A stretch of DNA of 64,000 nt from Opitutus sp. GAS368 (GTDB taxonomy: Bacteria; Verrucomicrobiota; Verrucomicrobiia; Opitutales; Opitutaceae): the NCBI RefSeq assembly GCF_900104925.1, contig NZ_LT629735.1, positions 776,291 to 840,290 of the forward strand, written 5' to 3'. Position 1 is the first letter of the stretch, and the number at the start of each line of letters is the position of its first letter. This document shows positions 18,146 to 25,440 of this stretch, piece by piece. A model generated the notes under the pieces. It did not search any database. It was not told the origin of the DNA and worked only from the letters and a program-made list of their open reading frames with translations. A program made the position numbers and the translations under genes.

Positions 18146-18886
18146 ATGGCTAAAAAAACCTCCACCCCCACCCTCGACCGCCACCCGGTCGTATCCCGCA
18201 AAAAATGGCTCGCCGCACGCACCCGCCTGCTGACGAAGGAAAAGGCATTCACCCACGCCCGCGAACGGCTCGCCGCGGAACGCCGCGCCCTGCCCTGGGT
18301 CAAGATCGACAAGGAGTATGTGTTCGAGGGTCCGAAGGGCCGCGAGACGCTGGCCGACCTGTTCGCGGGGAGAAGCCAGCTGGTCATCTATCACTTCATG
18401 TTCGGCCCCCGCGAAAAAGCCGGCTGCGCCCACTGCTCCTTCTGGGCGGACAGCTTCGATCCCATCATCCGGCATCTCAACCAACGCGACGTGACGATGC
18501 TCGCGGTGTCGCGCGCGCCGCTGAAAAAGCTGGCGCGGTTCAAAGCCCGCATGGGCTGGAGCTTCAAGTGGGTCTCGTCGCACGGATCGGATTTCAACTA
18601 CGATTTCCATGTCTCGTTCCCGGAGGCCGCAGTCCGGAGCGGGAAGCAATTCTACAATTACCGCCTGGGGCCGGCCTTTTGCGCCGACCGCGAGGGCGTG
18701 AGCGCCTTTTACAAGAACAGCCGGGGGGAGATCTTTCACACCTATTCCTGTTTCGCGCGAGGCATCGACATGATGAACACCGCCTACCAATACCTCGACC
18801 TCGTGCCCAAGGGCCGCGACGAGGATCCGGACATGGCCCAATCATGGGTGGACTATCACGACAAATACCGCTCCACGCTGCCATGA
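18146..18886 (+). CDS. DUF899 family thioredoxin-like protein
   Basis: 246 residues. DUF899 features: HPVVSRKKWLAARTRLLTKEKAFTHARERLAAERRALPWVK at the N-terminus, YVFEGPKGRETLADLF (about 58-73), LVIYHFMFGPREKAGCAHCSFWADSF (about 79-104) with the thioredoxin-like Cys pair CAHC, and a C-terminal VSAFYKNSRGEIFHTYSCFARG. The family is thought to be redox-active but lacks a defined role. The start follows an AGGCAGG-like ribosome-binding site. A diverged copy of its last 24 codons lies at 21694-21768. Confidence 0.9.
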   Translation: MAKKTSTPTLDRHPVVSRKKWLAARTRLLTKEKAFTHARERLAAERRALPWVKIDKEYVFEGPKGRETLADLFAGRSQLVIYHFMFGPREKAGCAHCSFWADSFDPIIRHLNQRDVTMLAVSRAPLKKLARFKARMGWSFKWVSSHGSDFNYDFHVSFPEAAVRSGKQFYNYRLGPAFCADREGVSAFYKNSRGEIFHTYSCFARGIDMMNTAYQYLDLVPKGRDEDPDMAQSWVDYHDKYRSTLP

Positions 18887-18995
18887 TAGGCCGAAGCCCG
18901 TCCATGCTGCAGCGCGGCAGCTTGAAGCGAAGGCGGGGCCATTCAGTCCATCATCTTCTCTCAAAAGCTCTTGAAACACCCCGTCGGTCCCGGGC

Positions 18996-20501
18996 TCAGC
19001 TGACCGGCTGACGCTGAAGATCCGGGGCGGCGGATTTTTCCCCCGCCCCATCCAGCTGGGCCGCGGCGAGCCGGCCGATCAGCCGCAGCGCGGACTGGAT
19101 GCGATCCGACCACGGGGAGGAGGTGTTGAGTCGGATGCAATGGTTGAAGCGCGGTTGCGCCGAGAACAGGATGCCCGGTGCAATGCTGACCTTTTTTTGC
19201 AACGCCTCATGGTAGAGCCGCACCGTGTCCACCGCCGCGGGAAACTGCACCCACAGGACGTAGCCGCCATCCGGCTGGGTCAGGCGGGTGCCGGGCGGGC
19301 AATGGCGCCGGAGGTTTTCCGAGTAGAGCCGCAGGTGCTGTTGATAGGTCCGGCGCAGACTGCGGAGGTGATGATCATAGCCGCCGATCCGGAGGAAATC
19401 GGTGATGGTTTTTTGCAGGACCAGCGGGGTTCCCATGGTGTTGGCCATTTTCAACCGGCGCACGGGTTCGAGGTAACGGCCGGGGGCGCACCAACCGACC
19501 CGGAAACCGGGGACCAGCGTCTTCGCGAACGAGCCGCACAACAGCACCCGCCCATCGGTATCCCACGCCTTCAGTGGTCGCGGACATTGCGCGCCAAAAT
19601 GCAGCTCGGTGTAAACGTCGTCCTCCACCGCGGGGATATCGAACTCCTGCAGCAGGGCGTAGAGCCTGGCTTTGTGGGCGTCGCTCAGGCTGCAACCGAG
19701 CGGATTCTGGTAGTTGGGCATCACGAACAACGCCGTGATTTTCCGGGCGACCAGGGCGGCGCGCAGTTCCTCGAGCTGGAGCCCCTCGCGCGGACAGGCG
19801 GGGATTTCCAGCACGCGGACCCCGAGGCTTTGCAGGATCTGCATGAGCCCGAAGGACACCGGCGTCTCCATGGCCACGGTGTCACCCGGCTTCGTCACCG
19901 CCCGGATGGAGAGATTCAGCGCCTCGGTGCAGCCAACGGTGATCAGCACCTCGGCGTGGGACAGGGCGACACCGGCATGCACGTAGCGGCGGGCGATTTC
20001 GCGGGCGAGCGGCTCAAAGCCCCAGTTTACGGTCGAGCGGGCGAGCGAGTCGGGGTCATCGCGAATGATCGACGCCATCATCCGGGCGATCCGCCGGTTG
20101 GGAAAGATCGCGGCATCGGGCGTGCTCCATCCGAACGCGACATTCGCCGGCAGGGCGGAGCTGGTCATCACCTCCGCCGCGAGATCGCTCACCCCCACAT
20201 AACTGGGCCGGGCCATGGGGCGGGCCATCTGGGGCAGCGGGTATTCCACGCCGGAACGGGGCCGGATATAAAACCCTGACTGGGAACGCACCTCCACCTC
20301 GCCCAGGTTTTCCAGGCTGGCATAGGCCTTGACCACCGTGCCTGTGCTTACCCCGCGCTGCCGGGCCATCTGGCGGACCGATGGCAGCTTTTCCCCCGGC
20401 CGCAACGTGCCCTCCGCGATGAAACGCCGCACGGATTCCGCCAGTGTGCGATAGGTGGTGTTCTGGCGTTGGATCGGCACCGCAGGCATGGGCATGCGCA
20501 T
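18996..20501 (-). CDS. MocR-type regulator (GntR winged helix plus aminotransferase domain)
   Basis: 501 residues. The N-terminal GntR helix-turn-helix covers about residues 15-80 (RRFIAEGTLRPGEKLPSVRQMARQRGVSTGTVVKAYASLENLGEV). A fold-type I PLP-dependent aminotransferase domain follows, with GCTEALNLSIRAV, NYQNPLGCSLS and the PLP-binding Lys in CGSFAKTLVPGFRVGW. Most such proteins control vitamin B6 or amino-acid genes on their own divergent promoter. A small unrelated gene lies divergently at 20655. The frame is intact and codon use matches the host. A catalytic aminotransferase role cannot be excluded. Confidence 0.93.
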   Translation of the reverse strand: MRMPMPAVPIQRQNTTYRTLAESVRRFIAEGTLRPGEKLPSVRQMARQRGVSTGTVVKAYASLENLGEVEVRSQSGFYIRPRSGVEYPLPQMARPMARPSYVGVSDLAAEVMTSSALPANVAFGWSTPDAAIFPNRRIARMMASIIRDDPDSLARSTVNWGFEPLAREIARRYVHAGVALSHAEVLITVGCTEALNLSIRAVTKPGDTVAMETPVSFGLMQILQSLGVRVLEIPACPREGLQLEELRAALVARKITALFVMPNYQNPLGCSLSDAHKARLYALLQEFDIPAVEDDVYTELHFGAQCPRPLKAWDTDGRVLLCGSFAKTLVPGFRVGWCAPGRYLEPVRRLKMANTMGTPLVLQKTITDFLRIGGYDHHLRSLRRTYQQHLRLYSENLRRHCPPGTRLTQPDGGYVLWVQFPAAVDTVRLYHEALQKKVSIAPGILFSAQPRFNHCIRLNTSSPWSDRIQSALRLIGRLAAAQLDGAGEKSAAPDLQRQPVS

Positions 20502-20654
20502 CGGGCGCGTCAGGCAGTTTAACGCCCCCGCCCGGCCTGGCGATCCTATTCACTGGAACCACTTGCACCGGCCGGCTGGCACAGTTCGCCGATCAGGTCC
20601 GTGACACAGCCGGCTAAAAGTGGCCGCGGCCTGCTCTGCATGCACCGTGCGGGT

Positions 20655-20984
20655 ATGAACAACCAACCCTCCCCCGCGGCGCAAAACCCCGATGAACCCG
20701 GTCGCCCGGCTTGTTATTGGGAGAAATATGACGATTTCCTCAAACAGTGTGGTGATGAGCAGCTCTGGTCGATGCTGCGGGAAATCCAGGGCCGACTGGG
20801 CACCCGGATGGAAAAACCACGCGACCTGGAGCATGTCCGGGCCATCACGCATCGCCTGAACAATATCCTGACAGCCATCTCGATGAAAAATGATCTGGCG
20901 CAGCTGAAGGCTTGGGCAGCCAATTCCCGGCCGCTGCAATGCAACCGCCCCGACGGTCAGATGCAATCAGGCTGCGGAGATTGA
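20655..20984 (+). CDS. Small hypothetical protein
   Basis: 109 residues from the ATG at 20655. Not recognised. It contains a helical segment DLEHVRAITHRLNNILTAISMKNDLAQLK, whose HRLNNILTAI core resembles the dimerisation/H-box helix of some histidine kinases, but no kinase domain follows. It is divergent from the MocR-type gene and may share its control region. The end runs into a parC-derived fragment. Confidence 0.5.
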   Translation: MNNQPSPAAQNPDEPGRPACYWEKYDDFLKQCGDEQLWSMLREIQGRLGTRMEKPRDLEHVRAITHRLNNILTAISMKNDLAQLKAWAANSRPLQCNRPDGQMQSGCGD

Positions 20985-21004
20985 TGCGTGCCAGGCGAAC
21001 CCGC

Positions 21005-21130
21005 GCCCGCATCCGCGAACTCGATTTCGACCTGACCTCAATTTCTGTCAGCACTCGCACATCCAAAGGCCTGAACGTCACCAGATGGTCCGTTAAGGAA
21101 GTGAAACCCAATGACCTCGAACTCAAATAA
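21005..21130 (+). pseudogene. parC 3'-end fragment 2
   Basis: Encodes ARIRELDFDLTSISVSTRTS, then KGLNVTRWSVKEVKPNDLELK and TAA. It aligns with the last 42 residues of the live parC (ARVREFDFDLTPVPVSTRTS...) with about ten changes, so it derives from a more distant parC. It is the longest of the fragments and has an intact stop. A CAGGTTT tandem repeat follows at once (21122-21155), as also occurs next to fragment 1. Confidence 0.88.
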
Positions 21131-21211
21131 CCTCAGGTTTCAGGTCTCAGGTCTCCGGTTTCTCTGCCTGGGCCTCACCGCTTGCCTCGTCGAAGCCTTG
21201 TGCGGAGACGG

Positions 21212-21264
21212 GTCACCAAATGGTCCATCAAGAGGTCAAACGCAACGACCTCACCCTAAAGTAG
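21212..21264 (+). pseudogene. parC 3'-end fragment 3 (frameshifted)
   Basis: GTCACCAAATGGTCCATCAA then, after loss of two bases, GAGGTCAAACGCAACGACCT and CACCCTAAAGTAG. Restoring the bases gives VTKWSIKEVKRNDLTLK and a stop, a further variant of the parC end. Confidence 0.8.
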
Positions 21265-21271
21265 GCGTTAT

Positions 21272-21432
21272 CCTGATAGATCGAGCAAGCCAGCGCAATC
21301 ATTGGGACAAACTTCAAGACCGTGTTGAGCGAGACGCCACACATGCGAGTAGTGGCACGCATCGAGCAACCCTCAACGAGGTATTGCACCACCCGGATTC
21401 GCTTTTCTGTAGAGGGGATGTTTTGCCATGGC
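21272..21432 (-). pseudogene. IS1-like transposase, N-terminal remnant
   Basis: The minus strand reads STEKRIRVVQYLVEGCSMR, then ATTRMCGVSLNTVLKFVPMI and ALACS. This is the helix-turn-helix start of IS1-type transposases (pattern EKR..VL..L.EG.S.R...R..GVS..TV.K). The start codon would need a frame change at ATGGCAAAAC (about 21428), and the catalytic part is missing. It is evidence of past insertion-sequence activity beside the parC fragments. Confidence 0.65.
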
Positions 21433-21499
21433 CGTTATTGGATTGACTAAATGTAATACAGAATACCTGATTCATCGCAAGAGCTTTTCGTATTACAAT

Positions 21500-21673
21500 A
21501 TGTCCAAGAAATCCAAGAAGGGTCGGCCCAAGCTTCCAAAGGGGGCGGCGAAGACGCCTTTTCCAATCCGTTTCTCAGAAATCGAGCTGGTCGCGTTTGA
21601 ACGAAAGGCTGTGGCCCAAGGGCTGACCGTGAGGGCGTGGATTACTGCAATGTTGAATGAGGCGGCGAAATGA
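21500..21673 (+). CDS. Small ribbon-helix-helix-like protein
   Basis: 57 residues from the ATG at 21500. A basic Lys-rich head (SKKSKKGRPKLPKGAAK) is followed by TPFPIRFSEIELVAFERKAVAQGLTVRAWITAMLNEAAK, with the strand-helix-helix pattern of CopG/Arc-type DNA-binding proteins or antitoxins. No toxin follows; a DUF899 fragment does. Lower GC than its neighbours. Possibly a cargo or control gene of a lost element. Confidence 0.6.
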   Translation: MSKKSKKGRPKLPKGAAKTPFPIRFSEIELVAFERKAVAQGLTVRAWITAMLNEAAK

Positions 21674-21693
21674 TCAGAAGCTAAGGGTGAAGC

Positions 21694-21768
21694 GGCCGCG
21701 ACGAGAATCCGGACATGGCGCAATCCTGGGTGGACTATCACGACAAATATCGCTCTACGCTTCCGTGA
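21694..21768 (+). pseudogene. DUF899 gene 3'-end fragment
   Basis: Encodes GRDENPDMAQSWVDYHDKYR, STLP and a TGA stop. It matches the last 24 codons of the DUF899 gene at 18812-18886 with 7 base differences in 75, six of them silent. The close match and silent bias suggest an allele from a related genome rather than local slippage. Confidence 0.88.
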
Positions 21769-21840
21769 CCTGCCCAAGTCCAACCCGCCGCCTTGTCGCG
21801 CCAGAGCTCTAGCGACGGCGGAAGCCTCGCGCGAAGGCGG

Positions 21841-21897
21841 GTCTCCACCCGCACTTCAAAGGGTCTGACCGTCACCAAATGGTCCATAAAGGAAGTT
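21841..21897 (+). pseudogene. parC 3'-end fragment 4, at the breakpoint of a defence gene
   Basis: Encodes VSTRTSKGLTVTKWSIKEV and then stops matching. It is preceded by the TTGTCGCGCCAGAGCT repeat shared with 17911-17957. On the other strand this fragment supplies the false C-terminus of the dCTP-deaminase-like remnant, so the break in that gene lies exactly at the edge of a parC-derived segment. Confidence 0.82.
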
Positions 21898-22454
21898 ATA
21901 CCCCGCTGCTTTAGCCGTTCTTCACGAGCTTCTGGTGAAGAATAAACACCAATGCAGATAAAAAGATCTCCATAAACAGCTTTGAATGCATTCAGTTCAT
22001 CCTGGTTTTTGATTGAATCGATTATATGGCAAAATCGTTCGGGTTGAAATTCGCTGCCTCCGCTAACTTTCAACTTTTGATCTCGCCTGATCGAAATCTC
22101 TGCAATCGCTAGTTCAGCAAGAACTGAGTTCCCATAGGTGCCTTTGATCCGATTACCTTCAGAAATGAGCGTATGGTAGCGACTATAAATCGATGCTTTG
22201 TTGATGGGAGATTCCGCATATTTTTCAATATACGTGCTCAGTTTTGTCACATAACTTTGGTAGCTGTAATGCCCTTCTAACAGCGCCTTAAGTCGATTTG
22301 AAACCGCTTCCGTTGGGGCACCAACGGAACCACATAAACCAATCACGATTTCGTGTGTATGGGTGCTTCGAATCTGTAGGAGAAGGTCCTTTTCGTCTCC
22401 TGTCGGGAGGAGTTCTGCGGCCTGGCCTTGCGGTATTGGTTGGGATTGAGCCAT
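21898..22454 (-). pseudogene. Anti-phage dCTP-deaminase-type protein, N-terminal NTPase-like domain only
   Basis: About 185 residues from the ATG at 22454; a TTG at 22475 is an alternative start. It shows the N-terminal domain seen in AvcD/anti-phage dCTP deaminases: EIVIGLCGSVGAPTEAVSN (P-loop-like), then NRIKGTYGNSVLAELAIAEISIRRD, and later FKAVYGDLFICIGVYSSPEAREERLKQRG. The zinc-binding deaminase domain that should follow is absent; the frame instead enters the antisense of parC fragment 4. Low GC relative to the host suggests transfer. Family assignment is from memory of the family, not a search. Confidence 0.7.
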
Positions 22455-22467
22455 AGGGTGATTCAAA

Positions 22468-22487
22468 GATGCCAATTATTTGGCATC
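22468..22487. promoter_or_regulatory. Perfect palindrome upstream of the deaminase remnant
   Basis: GATGCCAA TTAT TTGGCATC, an 8-bp perfect inverted repeat starting 14 bases upstream of the ATG at 22454. It could be an operator or an RNA hairpin in the leader. The 22488-22732 stretch is AT-rich and shows no gene I can name; it may be the old leader of this gene. Confidence 0.45.
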
Positions 22488-22732
22488 GCGTGGCCCAACG
22501 CGTCTTTGTGGTTTTATCTCTAATATACCTCCGCCTGAACGCACGTCCAAAAAACCTTATGCGCCAGCTGAAGGGGAACTTGCCTATTACACTGCTAGAG
22601 GCGGAGGTGAAAGCTCCCTGTTTACCCACGCGTGGTTTAATAATCTTCCACGGAAACATATTTCCGACTTTTTACGGTTATCCTACTTTTTGACTCTTGA
22701 CTTACTTTTTAGCAGACGCCTGATTTCAGGTC

Positions 22733-22978
22733 ATGAATGCTACTTCAACCACCGAAACGGTTCAGTTCACCACCAAGGGCCAGGTGGTGATCCCTGCGAA
22801 ACTTCGCAAGGAATTCGGAATTGAGGACGGCACGAAGGCGTCGGTCACCAAGACTCCCGAAGGCATCCTCCTCCGGCCCATCACCCGCTCTTACATCAAG
22901 AGCCTGCGCGGTTCCCTCAAAGGCTGCGGCGTTATGAAGTCCATGATGGCAGATCGCAAACACGAGAGGGCCCTCTGA
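22733..22978 (+). CDS. vapB: AbrB/SpoVT-type antitoxin (VapB)
   Basis: 81 residues. FTTKGQVVIPAKLRKEFGIEDGTKASVTKTPEGILLRPI (residues about 12-50) is a canonical swapped-hairpin AbrB DNA-binding domain. The C-terminal tail (about 55-81) would wrap the toxin. The PIN toxin gene begins two bases after this stop, so they are co-transcribed, and the pair should repress its own promoter. Confidence 0.92.
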   Translation: MNATSTTETVQFTTKGQVVIPAKLRKEFGIEDGTKASVTKTPEGILLRPITRSYIKSLRGSLKGCGVMKSMMADRKHERAL

Positions 22979-22979
22979 C

Positions 22980-23390
22980 ATGGCCAATCGTGTTCTAGAC
23001 AGCTGGGCGTTGATGGCCTTCTTCGAGGATGAATCTGCGGCGGAAGCCGTAGAAGAGCTCCTCGACCAAGCAAGCCGGGGAAAACACAAGCTCTTCCTGA
23101 CGTCCATCAACTGGGCTGAAGTCTACTACAGCACGATGCGAGAAACTTCGCAGGATGTCGCCGAGCAACACGCACAGATCATCGCCAGCCTGCCCATCGA
23201 AATCGTTGGTATCGGCGACGACCTCAAACTCGCCCGTCAAGCCGCTATCTACAAGGCCACCTACCGCCTAAGCCTAGCTGATGCCTTCGCCGCTGCCTTG
23301 GCCAAGGAAAAGAAGGCCGAGCTGGTGACCGGAGATCAAGAATTCAAGGCCCTCGATAAGGAAATTAAAATGCTGTGGCTCACCCACTAG
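22980..23390 (+). CDS. vapC: PIN-domain ribonuclease toxin (VapC)
   Basis: 136 residues. PIN acidic residues are visible: RVLDSWALMAFFEDE (first Asp), the Glu in INWAEVYYS (about residue 44), and SLADAFAAALAKEKKAELVTGDQEFKAL with the distal Asps. Full length, no disruption. The family cleaves specific RNAs (often tRNA or rRNA) when not held by VapB. Confidence 0.93.
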   Translation: MANRVLDSWALMAFFEDESAAEAVEELLDQASRGKHKLFLTSINWAEVYYSTMRETSQDVAEQHAQIIASLPIEIVGIGDDLKLARQAAIYKATYRLSLADAFAAALAKEKKAELVTGDQEFKALDKEIKMLWLTH

Positions 23391-23429
23391 ATTCACCCAA
23401 ACGAGCATGTAACGCTTAACATTGACCCT

Positions 23430-24221
23430 ATGAGTAAGCCCCAATGGCAATTTAACGATCGGCGCAGAAAAGATCCTATTCGTGATCCAATTCAAGGGGA
23501 ATTCTTCGCAAATGAAGCAATCAAAAATCCTGAAGAGGCACTGATCAGAGAAGGGATTCAAAATTCTCTAGACGCGGCCCTCAAAGATGGAGATCAGAAC
23601 CCCGTCCAAATACGCGTGTTTCTCGCGACTAATGGGGCCGCCGCCTCTTCGAAAAGCGTCAAACAATTCATGATCGGAGCTTGGGATCATTTCAGCGCGA
23701 AAGGAAACGGCATAAAACATCCTCCTTCATCTGATGCGGTCTGCCCTTTCCTTGTTTTCGAAGACTTTGGAACCTGCGGACTAAACGGAGATGTGAATCA
23801 GTCCGAAGAAGAAAAGGGCAATTTGTTCTTTTACTTCTTTCGTGCTGAAGGTCGTTCGGAAAAACTTGGCGATAAACGCGGGCGATGGGGCGTTGGCAAA
23901 CATGTGTTCCCAAGTGCTAGCCAAGTTAATTCCGTATTCGGCCTAACTGTTCGCTCTGCCGATGGAGAGCGCTATTTGATGGGGCGATCCGTTCTAAAAT
24001 GCCATTCAGTTGGTGAAGAAGATTTCATGCCCGATGGATATTTTGGACTAGCAGATGAAGACGGCTTTACGGGGCCGGTTAGCGATTCTGCCATTATAGA
24101 TGATTTTTGCTCGAGTTTTGGGGTCACGCGCAAAAAGGAGACCGGCCTCACAATTGTGATGCCGTGGATCAACCCTGATTTCTCGGCCGGACAGTTAGTA
24201 TCAGCGGTATTGCGCGGATAG
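23430..24221 (+). pseudogene. MORC/MutL-like GHKL ATPase of a restriction-type defence operon, truncated
   Basis: 263 residues. GHKL motifs: IREGIQNSLDA (about 39-49, Mg-binding Asn), VFEDFGTCGLNGD (about 109-121) and GRWGVGKHVFPSASQV (about 151-166). The head MSKPQWQFNDRRRKDPIRDPIQGEFF is typical of the prokaryotic MORC-like ATPases found beside Dcm, Vsr and Z1 helicase genes. Those proteins are usually much longer. This one loses its C-terminal part at about 24200, where the sequence turns directly into the end of a Dcm gene. AT-rich codon use relative to the host supports transfer. Confidence 0.8.
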
Positions 24222-24460
24222 CCAACCGCCCGTCCACGACCGTGGTCTCACATATCTCGAAGGACGGTCACTACTTCATCCACTACGACCCGGCGCAGTG
24301 CCGGAGTCTGACTGTGCGCGAAGCCGCCCGCCTACAAACCTTCCCGGACAACTACCTCTTCGAAGGCCCGCGCACCGAGCAATACAAGCAGGTCGGCAAT
24401 GCCGTCCCTCCCCTGCTCGCCAAGCAAATCGCAAAGATAGTCGCGGAATTACTTGACTGA
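24203..24460 (+). pseudogene. DNA (cytosine-5) methyltransferase, C-terminal remnant
   Basis: A frame different from the ATPase ORF reads [21 protein letters not shown], then [32 protein letters not shown] and [20 protein letters not shown]. These are C5-methylase motif IX ([16 protein letters not shown]) and motif X (QVGNAVPP). Motifs I-VIII, including the PC catalytic site, are gone. The fusion point with the MORC-like gene implies a deletion that removed the end of one and the start of the other. Confidence 0.88.
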
Positions 24461-24461
24461 T

Positions 24462-24734
24462 TTAGTCTGCTGGTTCGGCAGCTCCGGTCTTTCGAGCACT
24501 CCAACGCTTGGACTTCTCGTCCTGAACCAGAACTTGTTCGGCAGCGAGTAAACCCAAGAGCGTTCGGCTTACATGACCTTCGTGACCGACATGCCCTTGA
24601 TAGATTCCAAGCTTACGTCCGATTTCGGCATTTGTTAGTCCCTCAGGCGAGCTAGCGACGAGTTCGTAAACCGCACCTTTAAGCTCAGCCATTGCCCGTT
24701 GAGCTCGAGTATAGAGCGAAGTTTCCATGGCCAT
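24462..24734 (-). CDS. Small winged-helix protein beside vsr
   Basis: 90 residues. LKGAVYELVASSPEGLTNAEIGRKLGI (about 18-44) and HVSRTLLGLLAAEQVLVQDEKSKRWSARK (about 54-82) have the helix-turn-helix plus wing pattern of MarR/ArsR-like small proteins. Convergent with the Dcm remnant and divergent from vsr. Small winged-helix genes of this kind accompany some Dcm/Vsr systems. Role unknown. Confidence 0.65.
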   Translation of the reverse strand: MAMETSLYTRAQRAMAELKGAVYELVASSPEGLTNAEIGRKLGIYQGHVGHEGHVSRTLLGLLAAEQVLVQDEKSKRWSARKTGAAEPAD

Positions 24735-24787
24735 GTTGTAACTGATTGAAACCCTCCCGCAAGGCTGGTCATCCTACCTGCCGGGCC

Positions 24788-25261
24788 ATGGCAGACATAT
24801 TTTCAAAGACTAAGCGCTCTGATGTGATGTCCCGCATCCGAGGAACTAAGAACAAGGGCACCGAGCTGCGGCTGATCCAGGTTTTCCGGGTGAATGGCAT
24901 CACGGGCTGGCGACGGGGCTGTTCGCTGTCGCTCAGGGTTTCAGGTCTCAAGTCTCAGGTTTCAGGTCTCGCAGGCCACCGCTCCACGGGCCGAGTCCGC
25001 CCCGACTTCATATTCCCCCGGCTCCGTGTGGCCGTCTTCGTCGACGGTTGTTTCTGGCACGGCTGCCCCAGGCACGCCACATGGCCGAGGACCCGGGCGA
25101 GCTTCTGGAAAGCCAAGATCGAGGGCAACCGCACACGGGACCGGCTGGTCGGCCGTGAGCTTCGCCGGTCCGGCTGGCGTGTGATCCGCATTTGGGAGCA
25201 TGAATTGGCTAAGCGCAATTCGCCACGGCTTTTCCGCCGGCTTTCCGTGCTCCAAAATTAG
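24788..25261 (+). CDS. vsr: Very short patch repair (Vsr) endonuclease with an internal repeat insertion
   Basis: 157 residues from the ATG at 24788 (MADIFSKTKRSDVMSRIRGTKNKGTE). The catalytic core is present: RVRPDFIFPRLRVAVFVDGCFWHGCPRHAT (Asp of the PDF motif and the GCFWHGC zinc/catalytic motif), WRVIRIWEHEL at the end. Between GWRRGC (about residue 43) and TGRVRPDF (about 66) lies an extra stretch LRVSGLKSQVSGLAG encoded by a CAGGTTT-type tandem (24932-24972), in frame. Vsr nicks T:G mismatches made by deamination at Dcm sites; its partner methylase is only a remnant here. Activity with the insertion is uncertain. Confidence 0.85.
   Translation: MADIFSKTKRSDVMSRIRGTKNKGTELRLIQVFRVNGITGWRRGCSLSLRVSGLKSQVSGLAGHRSTGRVRPDFIFPRLRVAVFVDGCFWHGCPRHATWPRTRASFWKAKIEGNRTRDRLVGRELRRSGWRVIRIWEHELAKRNSPRLFRRLSVLQN
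24932..24972. repeat. CAGGTTT tandem inside vsr
   Basis: TCAGGGTTTCAGGTCTCAAG then TCTCAGGTTTCAGGTCTCGC, the same tandem found in intergenic DNA at 11767, 12968, 17370, 21122, 25770 and 30531. Here it encodes about residues 49-62 of Vsr. Confidence 0.85.
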
Positions 25262-25440
25262 TGCCGATTAGCGTTCATTAGTGGTTAAAAAGTTTTCCTG
25301 TCTCCTTTGCGTCTCCGCGCCTCTGCGCCTCTGCGCCTCTGCGTGAGACCATCCCTGCCTGCCCAGCCTATTGGCCAAAAAAAAAGCCGTTTGTTCCAAA
25401 ATGGAACACTTTGCAGGTCTGGATCTGGTATGGTTGCCAC
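25262..25440. repeat. TTAGTG-type and CTCTGCGCC-type repeats
   Basis: 25258-25290 carries GTGCCGATTAGCGTTCATTA then GTGGTTAAAA. 25298-25345 carries three tandem copies of CCTCTGCG within TTTGCGTCTCCGCGCCTCTG. The same pair occurs at 30583-30660 and, in part, at 31365-31392. No gene. Confidence 0.7.

Noticed and set aside
18996-20501. MocR-type protein as the missing 2-aminoadipate transaminase of the lysine cluster
   Set aside because: It has a clear GntR DNA-binding domain and lies over 30 kb from the cluster, so a regulator is the simpler reading.
22480-22824. Open frame across the AT-rich leader and the vapB start
   Set aside because: No domain; it overlaps vapB in another frame and has no conserved features.
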